This document shows, in pieces, positions 1 to 9,402 of a stretch of 21,744 nucleotides of DNA (the stretch's first letter is position 1; each line of letters begins with the position of its first letter). The DNA is from Mucidula mucida (Eukaryota > Basidiomycota > Agaricomycetes > Agaricales > Physalacriaceae), in contig JADNYV010000564.1 in the NCBI GenBank assembly GCA_015501055.1, positions 1-21,744 of the forward strand, read 5' to 3'. The position numbers were made by a program, and so were the translations under genes. Below the pieces are notes generated by a model that saw only the letters and a program-made list of their open reading frames with translations, was not told the DNA's origin and searched no databases.

Positions 1-592
1 TTATAAAAGCCGTCTTTTTTAATACCTTTACCGGCTAGAAGACGTTGTCGCTTCTCGCGGGCCAGCCGGTCGTAGTGCTCCTCGAGTTCCTCCTGAAGCC
101 ACAGCCAATCCTCCCACCGGCGCCATACGTCGTATTCGCTCGAGTAGGAAGATGCCCTGGACGACCGAGGAGAGCTGAGGCCACCAATAGCCGATATCCT
201 CAATCCAAAAAGATGACTTGAGCCTGGAATCGATGATTGATAGGTAGTCAGGCATATCAAGACAGAGCATACCATGCTTGGTCGGAGGTAGTATCTCTAC
301 AGAGAATTGAGGAGGAGGTTGTTTCTGGACAGTACGTTTATAGTCCTGTACGAAGCACTGAGAATACAGCCGACAGGAAGTTGAGAGGACGCACTATATC
401 CTCGGGAGACTCCACGTTAACGGATCCACCTATACGTAAGGATTTAGTTCTTCGCGCCAGCGGAGGTTGGATAACAAGCCTCACCAATGGTGGGACATGA
501 GTACTGAAGGCGGGCTGGTAGATATGTTCATCGTCAGTGCCATGTCCATGGTGAGAGGAAAGAACATGCTCACAAGACGCTTTGTAGCACAC
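1..592 (-). CDS. Unknown protein, 3' end cut by the window edge
   Basis: I do not recognise this gene. The minus frame opens at an ATG at 592 and runs to a good GTGCGT donor. A 49-nt phase-0 intron at 346-394, ending in TACAG, joins it to a second open frame (345 downward) rich in Pro, Lys and hydrophobic residues. Near 120-220 the frame changes again. Either a weak 43-nt intron lies at 175-217 (GTCATC..CAG), or one base is in excess near 120. Beyond that, a clearly coding-like Trp/Glu/Arg-rich stretch (RRWEDWLWLQEELEEHYDRL) continues as a likely amphipathic or coiled helix to base 1 with no stop. The protein is therefore incomplete at its C-terminus. No catalytic motif is visible. The start is the first in-frame ATG and could be further downstream. 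Confidence 0.5.
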
Positions 593-1488
593 GGAACGCT
601 TATCAGCGCCTCAGCACAGTGTGTATCACGGAATCACAAGGTGCACGTTAGATGGTGCTTTTAGCGAGAAACCCGAATGGTTTTCAGTCGTAGAGAATGC
701 AGGAAAAGCCAGGAGAGTGCAGAGAGGGCGCGGTCGGGGCAGGTCGTAGTCAATGCAGGGAGAAACATAAGAAAATAAACCCAGACATTTCCGATTTTCT
801 CTTATTGTCTTCGTGGTGGTCGATATCCAAGCTCGGTCCGATCCTGATATGGCAATCAAACCGGCTCATTTGCAATGGCTTCCATATGCTCCCCGCTATT
901 TTAGACATGTTCGACGCGATTGTGAGGAGTTGTAAGGGTATTGCACCATCTGCACAGTCTTCTTGATCTCCAGATGTTTGTATTGCTTATTCCTTGGGCT
1001 TCAGGCATCCTCTCGCTCAGCCAAAATGCTGGATTTAGATCATGTGACTCGCGCTTGCCGATTTCGGACTTTGCTCCCCTGACCCTCTTTCTTATTGTTT
1101 CTGCTCAAAAAGGATTGCATCTGCTGCTTTGTACTGAGTCAAGTACCGAGAAAACGCACCAAACCAGGCGATTCACCGGAAGTGTTTCTGCTTCTGCATT
1201 CCTCTCGGACCCAGGCGCTGTGCAAGCTGTTTCCATCATGACTCGACCCAAAATCGGCGGACAATGATCGATTGATCACCCAACGCGTCCTCCACCGCCT
1301 CCTCCTCTTACGCTCTCCCAGCCTGCTTGCGATGCTCACGTTGCTGTTGCGTTCTCTGACCTTTAGATGAGTTTAATTGCGTTTAATCAGTTGGCTCGAT
1401 CACACGTGGACTATGACGCATGATCTGTATGCTTCACCAGCGTGTGCAAAGCGCGGAACTGTTTCTTTCATCTTGACCTAAGGTTACC
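593..1488. other. Intergenic, divergent promoter region
   Basis: About 900 bp between the minus-strand gene ending its 5' side at 592 and the plus-strand gene starting at 1489. No open frame here shows coding character. A CACGTG E-box-type palindrome lies at 1403-1408, about 80 bp before the downstream start. Nothing else is recognised. Confidence 0.5.
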
Positions 1489-3060
1489 ATGTCTTCAGAG
1501 AAATCTCACCGATCTCGTCGTTCCAGTTTGACCAATGCCGTATGTGTATGTTCATACCTTGTGGTCTAGCTACTGAGAACCTTTGTAGAGCATCATCGCG
1601 TTCAGTGATTCAGAATGGGAAGACGAATACGATCCTGCGCAGAGGGAACCTTCTGAAGCAGGTACTACTGCCGCCCGTCCACGAAAGCCTAGGGTGGCGT
1701 CTCCCAATGGCGTCAGAAAACGCAAGGTGATTGCAGGCAATACGAGTCCTAGAAAGACTCGGCCTGCGACTAGGCAACGGGAAGAAGCAGCGCGTCGCCC
1801 ACATACTCGTCTCGAGCCTTTTCTTCCTAGTATTGCCATTGAACAACCAGCAGCGGCGTCTCCGCCGGCAAACATGATACCACGTCCACCGAAATCTTCA
1901 GCGCCTGCCCGCAAAGTCGAACCCGCAAACTTCTTTTGGTACATATACGACATTGTTATCATTGCGGGTCGTCTTCTCCAAATTCCTCTATCCCTCTTCC
2001 TCGTCATGTACATCTTGGCACATCTCCTAGTTTGGATGGGAAGTGCTCTTCTTCCCGTCGTCCAAACCGTGTGCATCATCCCAGGTTCTTCGATACTGAT
2101 GCCATCCCTTTGCACATCTGTCATGGTCACACCTCAGGTGGCTGACTTTCCCGCTCTTGTTGACGTCCAGAGCAAGACGTTTGAGAAGATGTTGGAGGAG
2201 TCTATCGGCGGGTCTACCCTCTCTCTTGAAATCAAGAAATCAGAGATTGCCACCAAGGATCTCATCACGCTCGTCAAAGTCAGCGAATTGAAAACTCGCG
2301 ACTTGGTTGCACAGACTCTTTCAGATTTTGTCAATGACGCCAAAGCTACGTCGGAGGGTCTCCAAAAGCTTAGCTCGCACGTCAAATACACGGTTGATGG
2401 GTAAGTCGCAATATTCCTGAATGAAGGTTGTACTGATGTGCTCCAAGCATCGTTGGTGTGAACAATCACGCACTAGCATCCATCGATGCTGCACGCAATG
2501 ACCCAAGTGCAATATCCGCCCCTTGGTATGCGCCATGGCGGGCTCCATCTGTTGATTCCATCGTCATCAAGAAATTCACGGAGTCGATGGACTACCTCTC
2601 GGACGGGACAGAACGCCTCATCTTGGAGGGTACACTCCAGATGAAGAATCTGGCAGATCTTGAAGGACGTCTTGACCTCATCGCAGAGCTTGTCTCGCGG
2701 GAGGATTTAACAATCTCGTCGGAGCGAGACGACGTGCTGTCATCTCTCTGGACGTTCTTGGGGGGAAACAAGGCAACGCTTCGGAGATTTAGCAGTGGAC
2801 TTTCTGTGCTGCGAGCGGTCACGGAGTATAGGAAGGCGGCGCTCGTTCACGTTGTTACTGCCATGCATACATTGCAGGAGATGAAGGCTGATATAGAGGT
2901 AATCCGCGAGCGGGTAGGTGCTCCGGGACTTGTTGGGTCGTCGATTCCTCCGGAGGTTCACATGCAGAGTATTCAGGCTGGGCTTTTGAGATTGAAAGAG
3001 TCGAGTCTTCAGGCGAAGGAAAGGGAGAAGACGGCGTTGAATAATCTTGTGTCGGCCTGA
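1489..3060 (+). CDS. Membrane-anchored coiled-coil protein, function unknown
   Basis: Three exons: 1489-1539, 1589-2400 and 2448-3060. The introns at 1540-1588 (GTATGT..TAG) and 2401-2447 (GTAAGT..AAG) are canonical and the joined frame is fully open, giving 491 residues. Residues 1-130 are Ser/Arg/Lys/Pro-rich with basic clusters (VRKRK, PRKTR) that resemble nuclear-localisation signals. About residues 131-185 form a long hydrophobic block starting FFWYIYDIVIIAG, enough for one or two membrane segments. The C-terminal 300 residues are charged, heptad-like helix with few Pro, compatible with coiled coil. This layout resembles nuclear-envelope or ER anchored scaffolds, but that is inference. 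I recall similar uncharacterised proteins in other fungi but cannot name a family. The start is the first ATG of exon 1. The gene has no frame breaks. Confidence 0.85.
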
Positions 3061-3095
3061 TATGATATATCGTTGGGAAACGTTTTACTATATGT

Positions 3096-3671
3096 ATGCT
3101 ACTAATTATAATGATCTCCTGCGGGGCAGCGATTATCCCGAGTACCGCGAGGTGTAGAGTAGTAAGTGACAAGAGTTGTCACTCAGATAATCATAATTGC
3201 GAACGTCTGCTCGCATTCCTGTCTCTCACTCCCCATATTGTTGAGCTAAATCTTAATGTTACAGAGCAGTTGATCTTTGGTCTTCATTCCACGCAGAGAC
3301 TTCCATGCCTTCGTGTTCTCTATGTCAACGAATGCTTTTTCGATGATGACATTCTTCCCGAGTTTTGCGATATGCTGGAGACGCGTTGTCATGTCCAGCC
3401 CAGCCCTACGGATGCAGCAGAGGATGATGGAGACAATGCTGCAACAACAAAAATGGAGCTCAATGCCTTATGCTGATGGTTCAGGAGAAGACGACGTGGA
3501 TGAGTTGTCTACCTGTCGTCGCTCACTGGAGAAAGTATGTGTTCTCGCTGGATGTATTTCTCCAAATCGGAACGCTGGCGGAATACAATGGATGCGATCA
3601 AGGTTGAGTGTGGAATCACTCAAGCCGATAACGATGATGAAGGACTTGCTGACATACACAACGATACCTAG
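3096..3671 (+). pseudogene. F-box/LRR-like gene remnant
   Basis: The translation around 3190-3390 has leucine-rich-repeat character typical of basidiomycete F-box proteins (LSLTPHIVELNLN, then LPCLRVLYVNECFFDDD). It then enters an Asp/Glu-rich tail. The last coding-like piece (SERWRNTMDAIKVE to IHNDT) is in another frame and stops at 3669-3671. No N-terminal F-box and no single open frame spans the piece, so it looks like the 3' half of a degraded or indel-damaged F-box gene. It starts only about 40 bp after the stop of the preceding membrane-protein gene, which leaves no room for a full gene. A fortuitous run of open frames is the alternative. Confidence 0.45.
3165..3183. repeat. Perfect 8-bp inverted repeat
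   Basis: AGTGACAA and TTGTCACT are exact reverse complements separated by GAG, so the strand can fold as a tight hairpin. It lies about 105 bp after the stop of the upstream gene and just before the LRR-like remnant. It could be chance or a 3'-UTR structure. Confidence 0.55.
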
Positions 3672-4344
3672 CACACATATGTACGACCAAGAGGGACGCC
3701 CGATCCGGATCTCAAACACGATTCCCACGACACCCCCCCCCAGTTTTAGGAAGGACCCTTGGACGGCTCCTCAACGGCAGAGCTGTGTGTTTGTCAGCGA
3801 CTCGCTCGAGGCTTGAGCTAGCGACAGCGAGACGGTTGACTATGAGTGCATGAACAGCTATAAGTGCTCGCATTGAGCAACATATCTCTTACAGTCTTGC
3901 AATTAAGCAAATACAGTACTATCTCCCGCTTACACCTTCATACTTGACGGGGGCAACCTGATTACATTTGGGAACATAAATTACACTAAACACATTATCT
4001 GCAAATTCATGTCTTCCTGACATTCAAGTTCAGCACCCGCAATGGTGCAAACCTCTCCTCTCATGTGAACTGTTTCTTCATTGCCACGCTGCACGGCTCT
4101 TGGATGCCGATACGTCACGGCTTCAGCACGGCAAAGCTCGGTTGATGGTCGGCTGGTTCTCGCGTGGCTACATCAGTGTTCGAGATCTGGATCGGGCGTC
4201 CCTCTTGTGTACGACTAGTCGTACAGTATATTACACCGATGTTGAACTTATTTCGCCCTGCTTGAGTGAGCACCGCCACACAAATGAAGAAGGTATCACG
4301 TGCACAATTATGTAAGCCAGCCCTTCGGTACAGTCACCAGGCAG
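3672..4344. other. Intergenic, 5' flank of the bromodomain gene
   Basis: No convincing coding frame. It contains a run of nine C at 3733-3741 and a CACGTG palindrome at 4297-4302, about 43 bp before the bromodomain ATG. The plus frame at 4100-4315 is open but has no coding signature, and I do not call it. Confidence 0.45.
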
Positions 4345-6595
4345 ATGGACGAAAACTTCGAAAGCTTCGCCATCGTCGACCATGATGAGCAAACAGTGTC
4401 GAAACCGCGTCTTACGCTCAAGCTGCCCTCACTCAAGGCGCTCAAGGCCCAGAAACCGGCCAAACCACCGCGTCCAGTCAAGTTGAAGCCGCTAAAGGAG
4501 GTCCTCACCAGGCTTATTGCGCAGATTAAAAAGTACGGTCTTCATACTATTGAGTTCCCCCCATTTTGATGATTTCATACAGGAAGGATGATTATGCCTT
4601 TTTCTTGCATCCGGTAAATGTCTCGGAGGTGCCAGGATACTCCGCCATCGTGAAGCGGCCGATGGACTTTGGGACGATGACCAACAAGGTTGCGCGGGGA
4701 AAATACAGGTCATTGGAGGACTTTACAGTGCGTGTATTATTCTCCGTAGATTCGTCTTGTTCATTTCGCGCAGTCCGACCTGCGGCTCGTCACCACGAAC
4801 GCGAAGGCATTTAATGCACCTGGATCTATATACCACACCGAGGCGGATAAGATTGAAGTCTGGGCGCTGGATCTCATCGCCAAGGCGAGCGCGACGGTGA
4901 TACAGTACGAGACGGACTGGAACATCGATGTCGAGAACGATGGCGACGACGTCGAGGTCAACGTTGACGGCGACGATGATATGGCTATGGATGTGGACGA
5001 GCCTGTTGTCAGCAGACGTTCTCAGTCGGTGATGTCCGCGTCTGCGGGACCGTCTGTACGTCGTAGTACGCGTGGGCCATACAAGAAGACGCAGCAGAAC
5101 GAATCGAAGAATCCCATCTCGGAGAGCATAGACGCAGATGGACACTTACCAGGCGCAAGAGACGGCCTAGGCGTATTCCCACCTAATTCGGACCTCGCGA
5201 GGACGATGTTTGCTCTCAAGTTGAAGGGTAAGTTGAATCAGCTATCTATGTTTATTGTACTCAATTTATACAGGCAAGAAGTACAAGACCAAGAAGGAAC
5301 GACTACGCTTCGAGAAAGAGGGCCCGCCTTTTCATGCTGACGGTAGCCTCGACTACTGGGAAAGTAAGGGCAAGCTAGGTTCATTTACCTCGTTACTAAT
5401 TTCTTGCAGTGGAGGACCCGTACACAATGCTATCGGTGTTGGCTCCAGAACCTCTGGCACGACCGCATGTAATACCCTTGTACCCGCCTCCTCAACCGCC
5501 TCAACCCGAACCAAGCGGCTCGGCTACACCCCAACCCCAATCCAATCCACTGCCCCATCTCGGTGCTGTGACTTTTCCGTCCAAACAGGAGGCCCACATA
5601 CCACCGGTCCCGCCGGACAAGAAACACTGGAATATTCTTCGCAGCTATTCACGGTTGAAGAAGGATGAAGAACGACCTATAGAGAAGCTGGAGCGTGAGG
5701 TGCATACTCTGGACTGGGGAAATTTGTCCGTGCTGTCTGGGGAACTAGCCGATGACATGAAATGCAGAGGAATTGCGGAGGAGTCTGTCACGGAAGTCAT
5801 CAAGGAGCAACTGGACGTTGAAGAGAACGTGAAGAAACGCAAACGCGACGACGAAGATGGCGCTTATTTCAGTTCTCGACGCGCTGCTGAAGCGGAGGTG
5901 TATCTTGAAGACGTGGTATACGGCGGTGTCGATGGCTACGCGTACATTCGAAGCTTGGCACAGTTTCTCAAACGACCGAGCTCTATGCCCCGCGTTCTAT
6001 ACCCGATAGTGAACTCGAGTTGGGCATGCCGCTTGCGCGCTGGGTGGAAAGGAACGTCGTGGACCCACTGACAGGCGGTCAGCACTCGATATTGAAGGAA
6101 ACGGCGCGCCTGCTCGTTGAACGACCTACATTGGCTCCGGTAAAGCAAGAACCCGACGCAGCCCATTCGACACCCAATTCTGCTAAACTCATGGCGCATA
6201 TACGGGCTTCAGAGTACATATATCCGCTTATCCACCTGCAGAGTGAAAAGATCGACATGGCTTCGCTGATCCATGATCCGGATGAGATCTTCCGAAGCGA
6301 CGAAGAGTGGGAGGGCAAGAAGTTCAAGAAGGACAATGGGTCGTCAATCGAAACACCGGATGAGCTGAAGCAGGTTTTGGAGTATGTTGAGGCTGCGTTG
6401 ATGCGTCTTATCAAGGCGCAGGGTCTAGGTGTCAAGGTGGAAGATGGTGACAAGATAAAGGAGGATGAGGAGTTGCGGCGCATTCGGATGAACTTGTTGG
6501 CTTTGGTGAAACGCGCGCCTGTAGATCTGATTGCGCCGTTGCCCAAGCAATTGGCGCACGAGAAGATTCGGAGTATGGTTCCCGTCGGGGAGTAG
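4345..6595 (+). CDS. Bromodomain protein, BRD7/BRD9-like
   Basis: Five exons: 4345-4532, 4583-4727, 4774-5227, 5274-5363 and 5410-6595. All introns are GT-AG, 46-50 nt, and the model gives about 687 residues. A basic Pro/Lys/Leu-rich lead (residues 20-50) precedes a bromodomain at about 50-155, with KDDYAFFLHPV, the PMDFGTM turn and TTNAKAFNAPGSIYH. Asn125 is the expected acetyl-lysine-binding Asn, with Phe replacing the usual Tyr before it. An acidic Asp run and a Pro-rich linker follow, then a C-terminal region resembling the DUF3512 part of BRD7/BRD9. By family knowledge this reads acetylated histones in a SWI/SNF-type remodeller; membership here is inferred. The frame breaks once near 5961-5968 (one base missing, probably T). 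The reading resumes through the next segment (LGMPLARWVERNVVDPL) to the TAG. The ATG at 4345 is the first in frame. Confidence 0.88.
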
Positions 6596-6945
6596 ACTAG
6601 AGGACAAGCATTAATTTTATTGACTATATACGTCTGTGTATTTATTCGCTATTGGTGTCACGTACATAGGTCTAGTTTCATTCACATACCTAATGTTTAG
6701 TTGTCTAGTTGTGTGGAAGAATCAAAAGAGAATCAAAGAGAATCGTGTGATGCATTTTGACGATTGGCCCTCTTTCAGAAATGCCTAGATTGACAAAGAA
6801 GAATCACGATGTTGCGAGAAGGAAGCACTTGCATGCAATAGTACCTCTCATACAAGTCCTGTCAGCCTGAGAATGCGAACGGAACACATACATCGTTCGG
6901 GCAAAGCTTTTGAATAAGAGAACGATTCAAAATCACAAGTGAAAC
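6596..6945. other. Convergent 3' flanks
   Basis: About 350 bp between the stop of the plus-strand bromodomain gene and the stop of the minus-strand amidase gene. It is AT-rich near the first stop and has no coding frame. Presumably it holds both 3' UTRs; no terminator motif is certain. Confidence 0.5.
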
Positions 6946-9071
6946 TCATAATTCAAGGACGTCCCACAATTGCGTTCGTGGAATGGCTTCAGGATAAGCC
7001 TTCCTCACTAACCGCGTCTTTGTAGCTTGCTCGTACGCATACGCCATTCCAATGAGCTCGAACTCGGAGAACGCTGAAGCGAAAAAGTAGAGCCCAAAAG
7101 GAACGCCGGGAGCGGGATACAAAGTTGGCCAGGGACCTCTTTCGGGGATGACGCTATCAGCTAGGAATCCCAGGGGAACTAGAGATTCTTAGATAGAATC
7201 ATTCGGTCATCCAAGGAGTTACTACTACATACTCACCGGTGACGATGGGATAACCAGCGAGAGCTGATGATGTAAACTATAAGCACGCGAGACAGTTTCT
7301 GAATAGGATACACCGACCAGCTGGTTGTGATGAGAACAACGTCTGAGGTAGCACAAGTGCGTCGAGATCATGCTCCTGAATTGCAGCATCGATCCCCCGA
7401 GTTCTGCCAATATCGATGTTTTTGGATAAATGTTCAAAGTATGTGGCGTTGTACCCGGATGTCGCCTCCGCACGAATCAAACTACAGTACACAAGATCAA
7501 CAATTTTCCTGAGACACGAGAGAGGCTGCATTGAACGCACTCGGACTGGTCAGTATACGGTTCTGGCATTTCCAGGTCCTTGCGCTCCAGATTGAACGCA
7601 ATGAGATCTGCGAGTGTCCGTACTCCAGACGGATTCGAGGCAAGGCGAGAATAGTAGTCGTTTAAGCCAATCTGTAGTAGCTCATATGAGTGGTTATACT
7701 CGTAGTAACAAGAACTCACTTTAAATTCCACGTCGGCAGTAACCTCCTCACTCTCACTTTGCCGCATTTCGTGCGACGAGGGAATATCAGCAGGATCTAG
7801 GATCGTTGCTCCAAGAGACCGCAGAACATCTAACGCGCCTTCGAAGGCTTCAATTATCGACTCTCCTTGTGGGATAATCCCTTCTTCGAAAAACCGAGGG
7901 ACACCGATGCGTTTACCAAGCAGGGCATCTTTCCGTAAAGCCTTCGTATAGTCCGGAACTGATTCTGGTTGAGAAAGGGTATAGTTGTCGTTGGGATCTA
8001 CTCCTGCAATCGCGGTCAAAACAATGGCAGCGTCCTCGAGCCATCGCGCCATAGGTCCGACGCTGTCTTGATGAGAGCTGATTGGTATCACTGGAGTTTG
8101 TTAGAACTTGGTACACTCTCCAGGTAGGAAAAGAACATTTACCACCCGCACGACTAGTCAACCCAACAGTAGGTTTGATCCCAGCGAGATTATTAAAACT
8201 CGAGGGGCAACTAATACTTCCATCGGTTTCGGTTCCGAGAGCGACTGTGGCCAATCCAATCGAGACGGCAACACCGGAGCCAGCAGAGGACCCACAAGGG
8301 TTGGCATTGGGATAATAGGCATTAGTGCATTGACCGCCGATGCCGGACCAGCCTTGCGCGCCCTCGCCGCGGTAGCCAGCAAACTCGGACATGGTCGTTT
8401 TGCCGAGGATGATGGCGCCTGCTTTTCGAAGCTTTTTTACGACGCCGGAGTCTTCGGTGACTACAGAGCCGAGGAGGCTGTAGGATCCAGCTGTCGTGTT
8501 CATGCCTACATTGCGAAAAATCCTTTGTCATTTTTGAGTATGGAGAAATCTGGCGCCACCATACCTTCCGATGCGATAGTTGCAATGTTATCCTGTGTAA
8601 GAGGACTGTCTAAGTGACGAGCATCAAAGAACAGAATGGGTTACATACTTTTAGAAGGATGGGTATGCCATGCAGTAGGCCTCTTGTACCGGTGAGGCGT
8701 CGCTCTTCATCTAGGAATGCAGCTTGTGTCAAAGCCGATGGGTTTATTTCTTGAACGGCATGTAATCGAGGGCCGCGCAGATTGACCTCTTCTATGCGAC
8801 TAACGTACGCCTGCGCAGCCTCAGCATCCGTTATGTATTTGCTCCATCACCAGACATCATTTACCTCTACAAGATCGACACTAGTGAAACGCCGAGCATC
8901 AAGACCGTTCTGCAGTTCCCGAATGGAGGCCTCGTAAAGGTCCGGGAGTGTAGTGTCCAAGTTATCAGGCCATTGGACTCGGAGTGAATCCGACGAAGCA
9001 TCAAGGAATCGCCGAGCATGTAAGGTAGTAGAGAGCGTCAACAGCAATACCAGCTTAAGATTGAACGACAT
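6946..9071 (-). CDS. Secreted amidase (amidase-signature family)
   Basis: Nine exons on the minus strand: 9071-8865, 8810-8649, 8592-8565, 8505-8143, 8090-7720, 7671-7541, 7481-7318, 7263-7237 and 7178-6946. Eight GT-AG introns of 48-59 nt separate them. The joined frame is open, 561 residues, normal for fungal amidases. The first ~20 residues (MSFNLKLVLLLTLSTTLHA) look like a signal peptide. The amidase-signature Ser-cisSer-Lys triad is visible: Lys123 in LLK/DNIAT, cis-Ser at about 205 in CGSSAGSG, and nucleophile Ser at about 229 in GTETDGSI. The C-terminal motif AGYPIVTVPLG is intact across two introns. The family hydrolyses C-N amide bonds; the substrate cannot be told from sequence. The protein is probably extracellular or in the secretory path. 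Two exons are only 28 and 27 nt. There are no frame breaks. Confidence 0.95.
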
Positions 9072-9402
9072 GATGTCGGACTAAACCGACTTGATAGAGC
9101 TGGAGGTCCAAAGACCCAGTGAGAGTTCGTTTTAGGTTCATGATAGGCGCGCGGACGTGCGACGGAGTTGTCCGTTACGTAAGATGGGCTCACAAACAGT
9201 CCACTCTGCAGGTAAGTACTTACCAGTCCTCATACTTGAGTTACCAGTGCGCCTCTTAAAGGATAATGCTCGGTTTACAGTTCGGACTGCCCATCGCCGC
9301 CTTTAATTCTGTCTGCACGACGCTTCTCTTGGAGATTAATAAGATTGCATCAGGAGGAGCTTTCAATATGCAGGTACAGAGTCAAGCAAACATTGCAGCT
9401 GT
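9072..9402. other. Amidase promoter and MYND-gene 3' flank
   Basis: About 330 bp between the amidase start and the stop of the next minus-strand gene. The upstream control of the amidase should lie here, but I recognise no TATA box or binding site. An open plus frame with an ATG at 9266 runs into the MYND gene's 3' end. It is hydrophobic but has no support as a gene. Confidence 0.4.

Noticed and set aside
1570..2130. 186-codon open frame on the minus strand
   Set aside because: It lies opposite the strongly coding, correctly spliced plus-strand membrane-protein gene and has no domain of its own.
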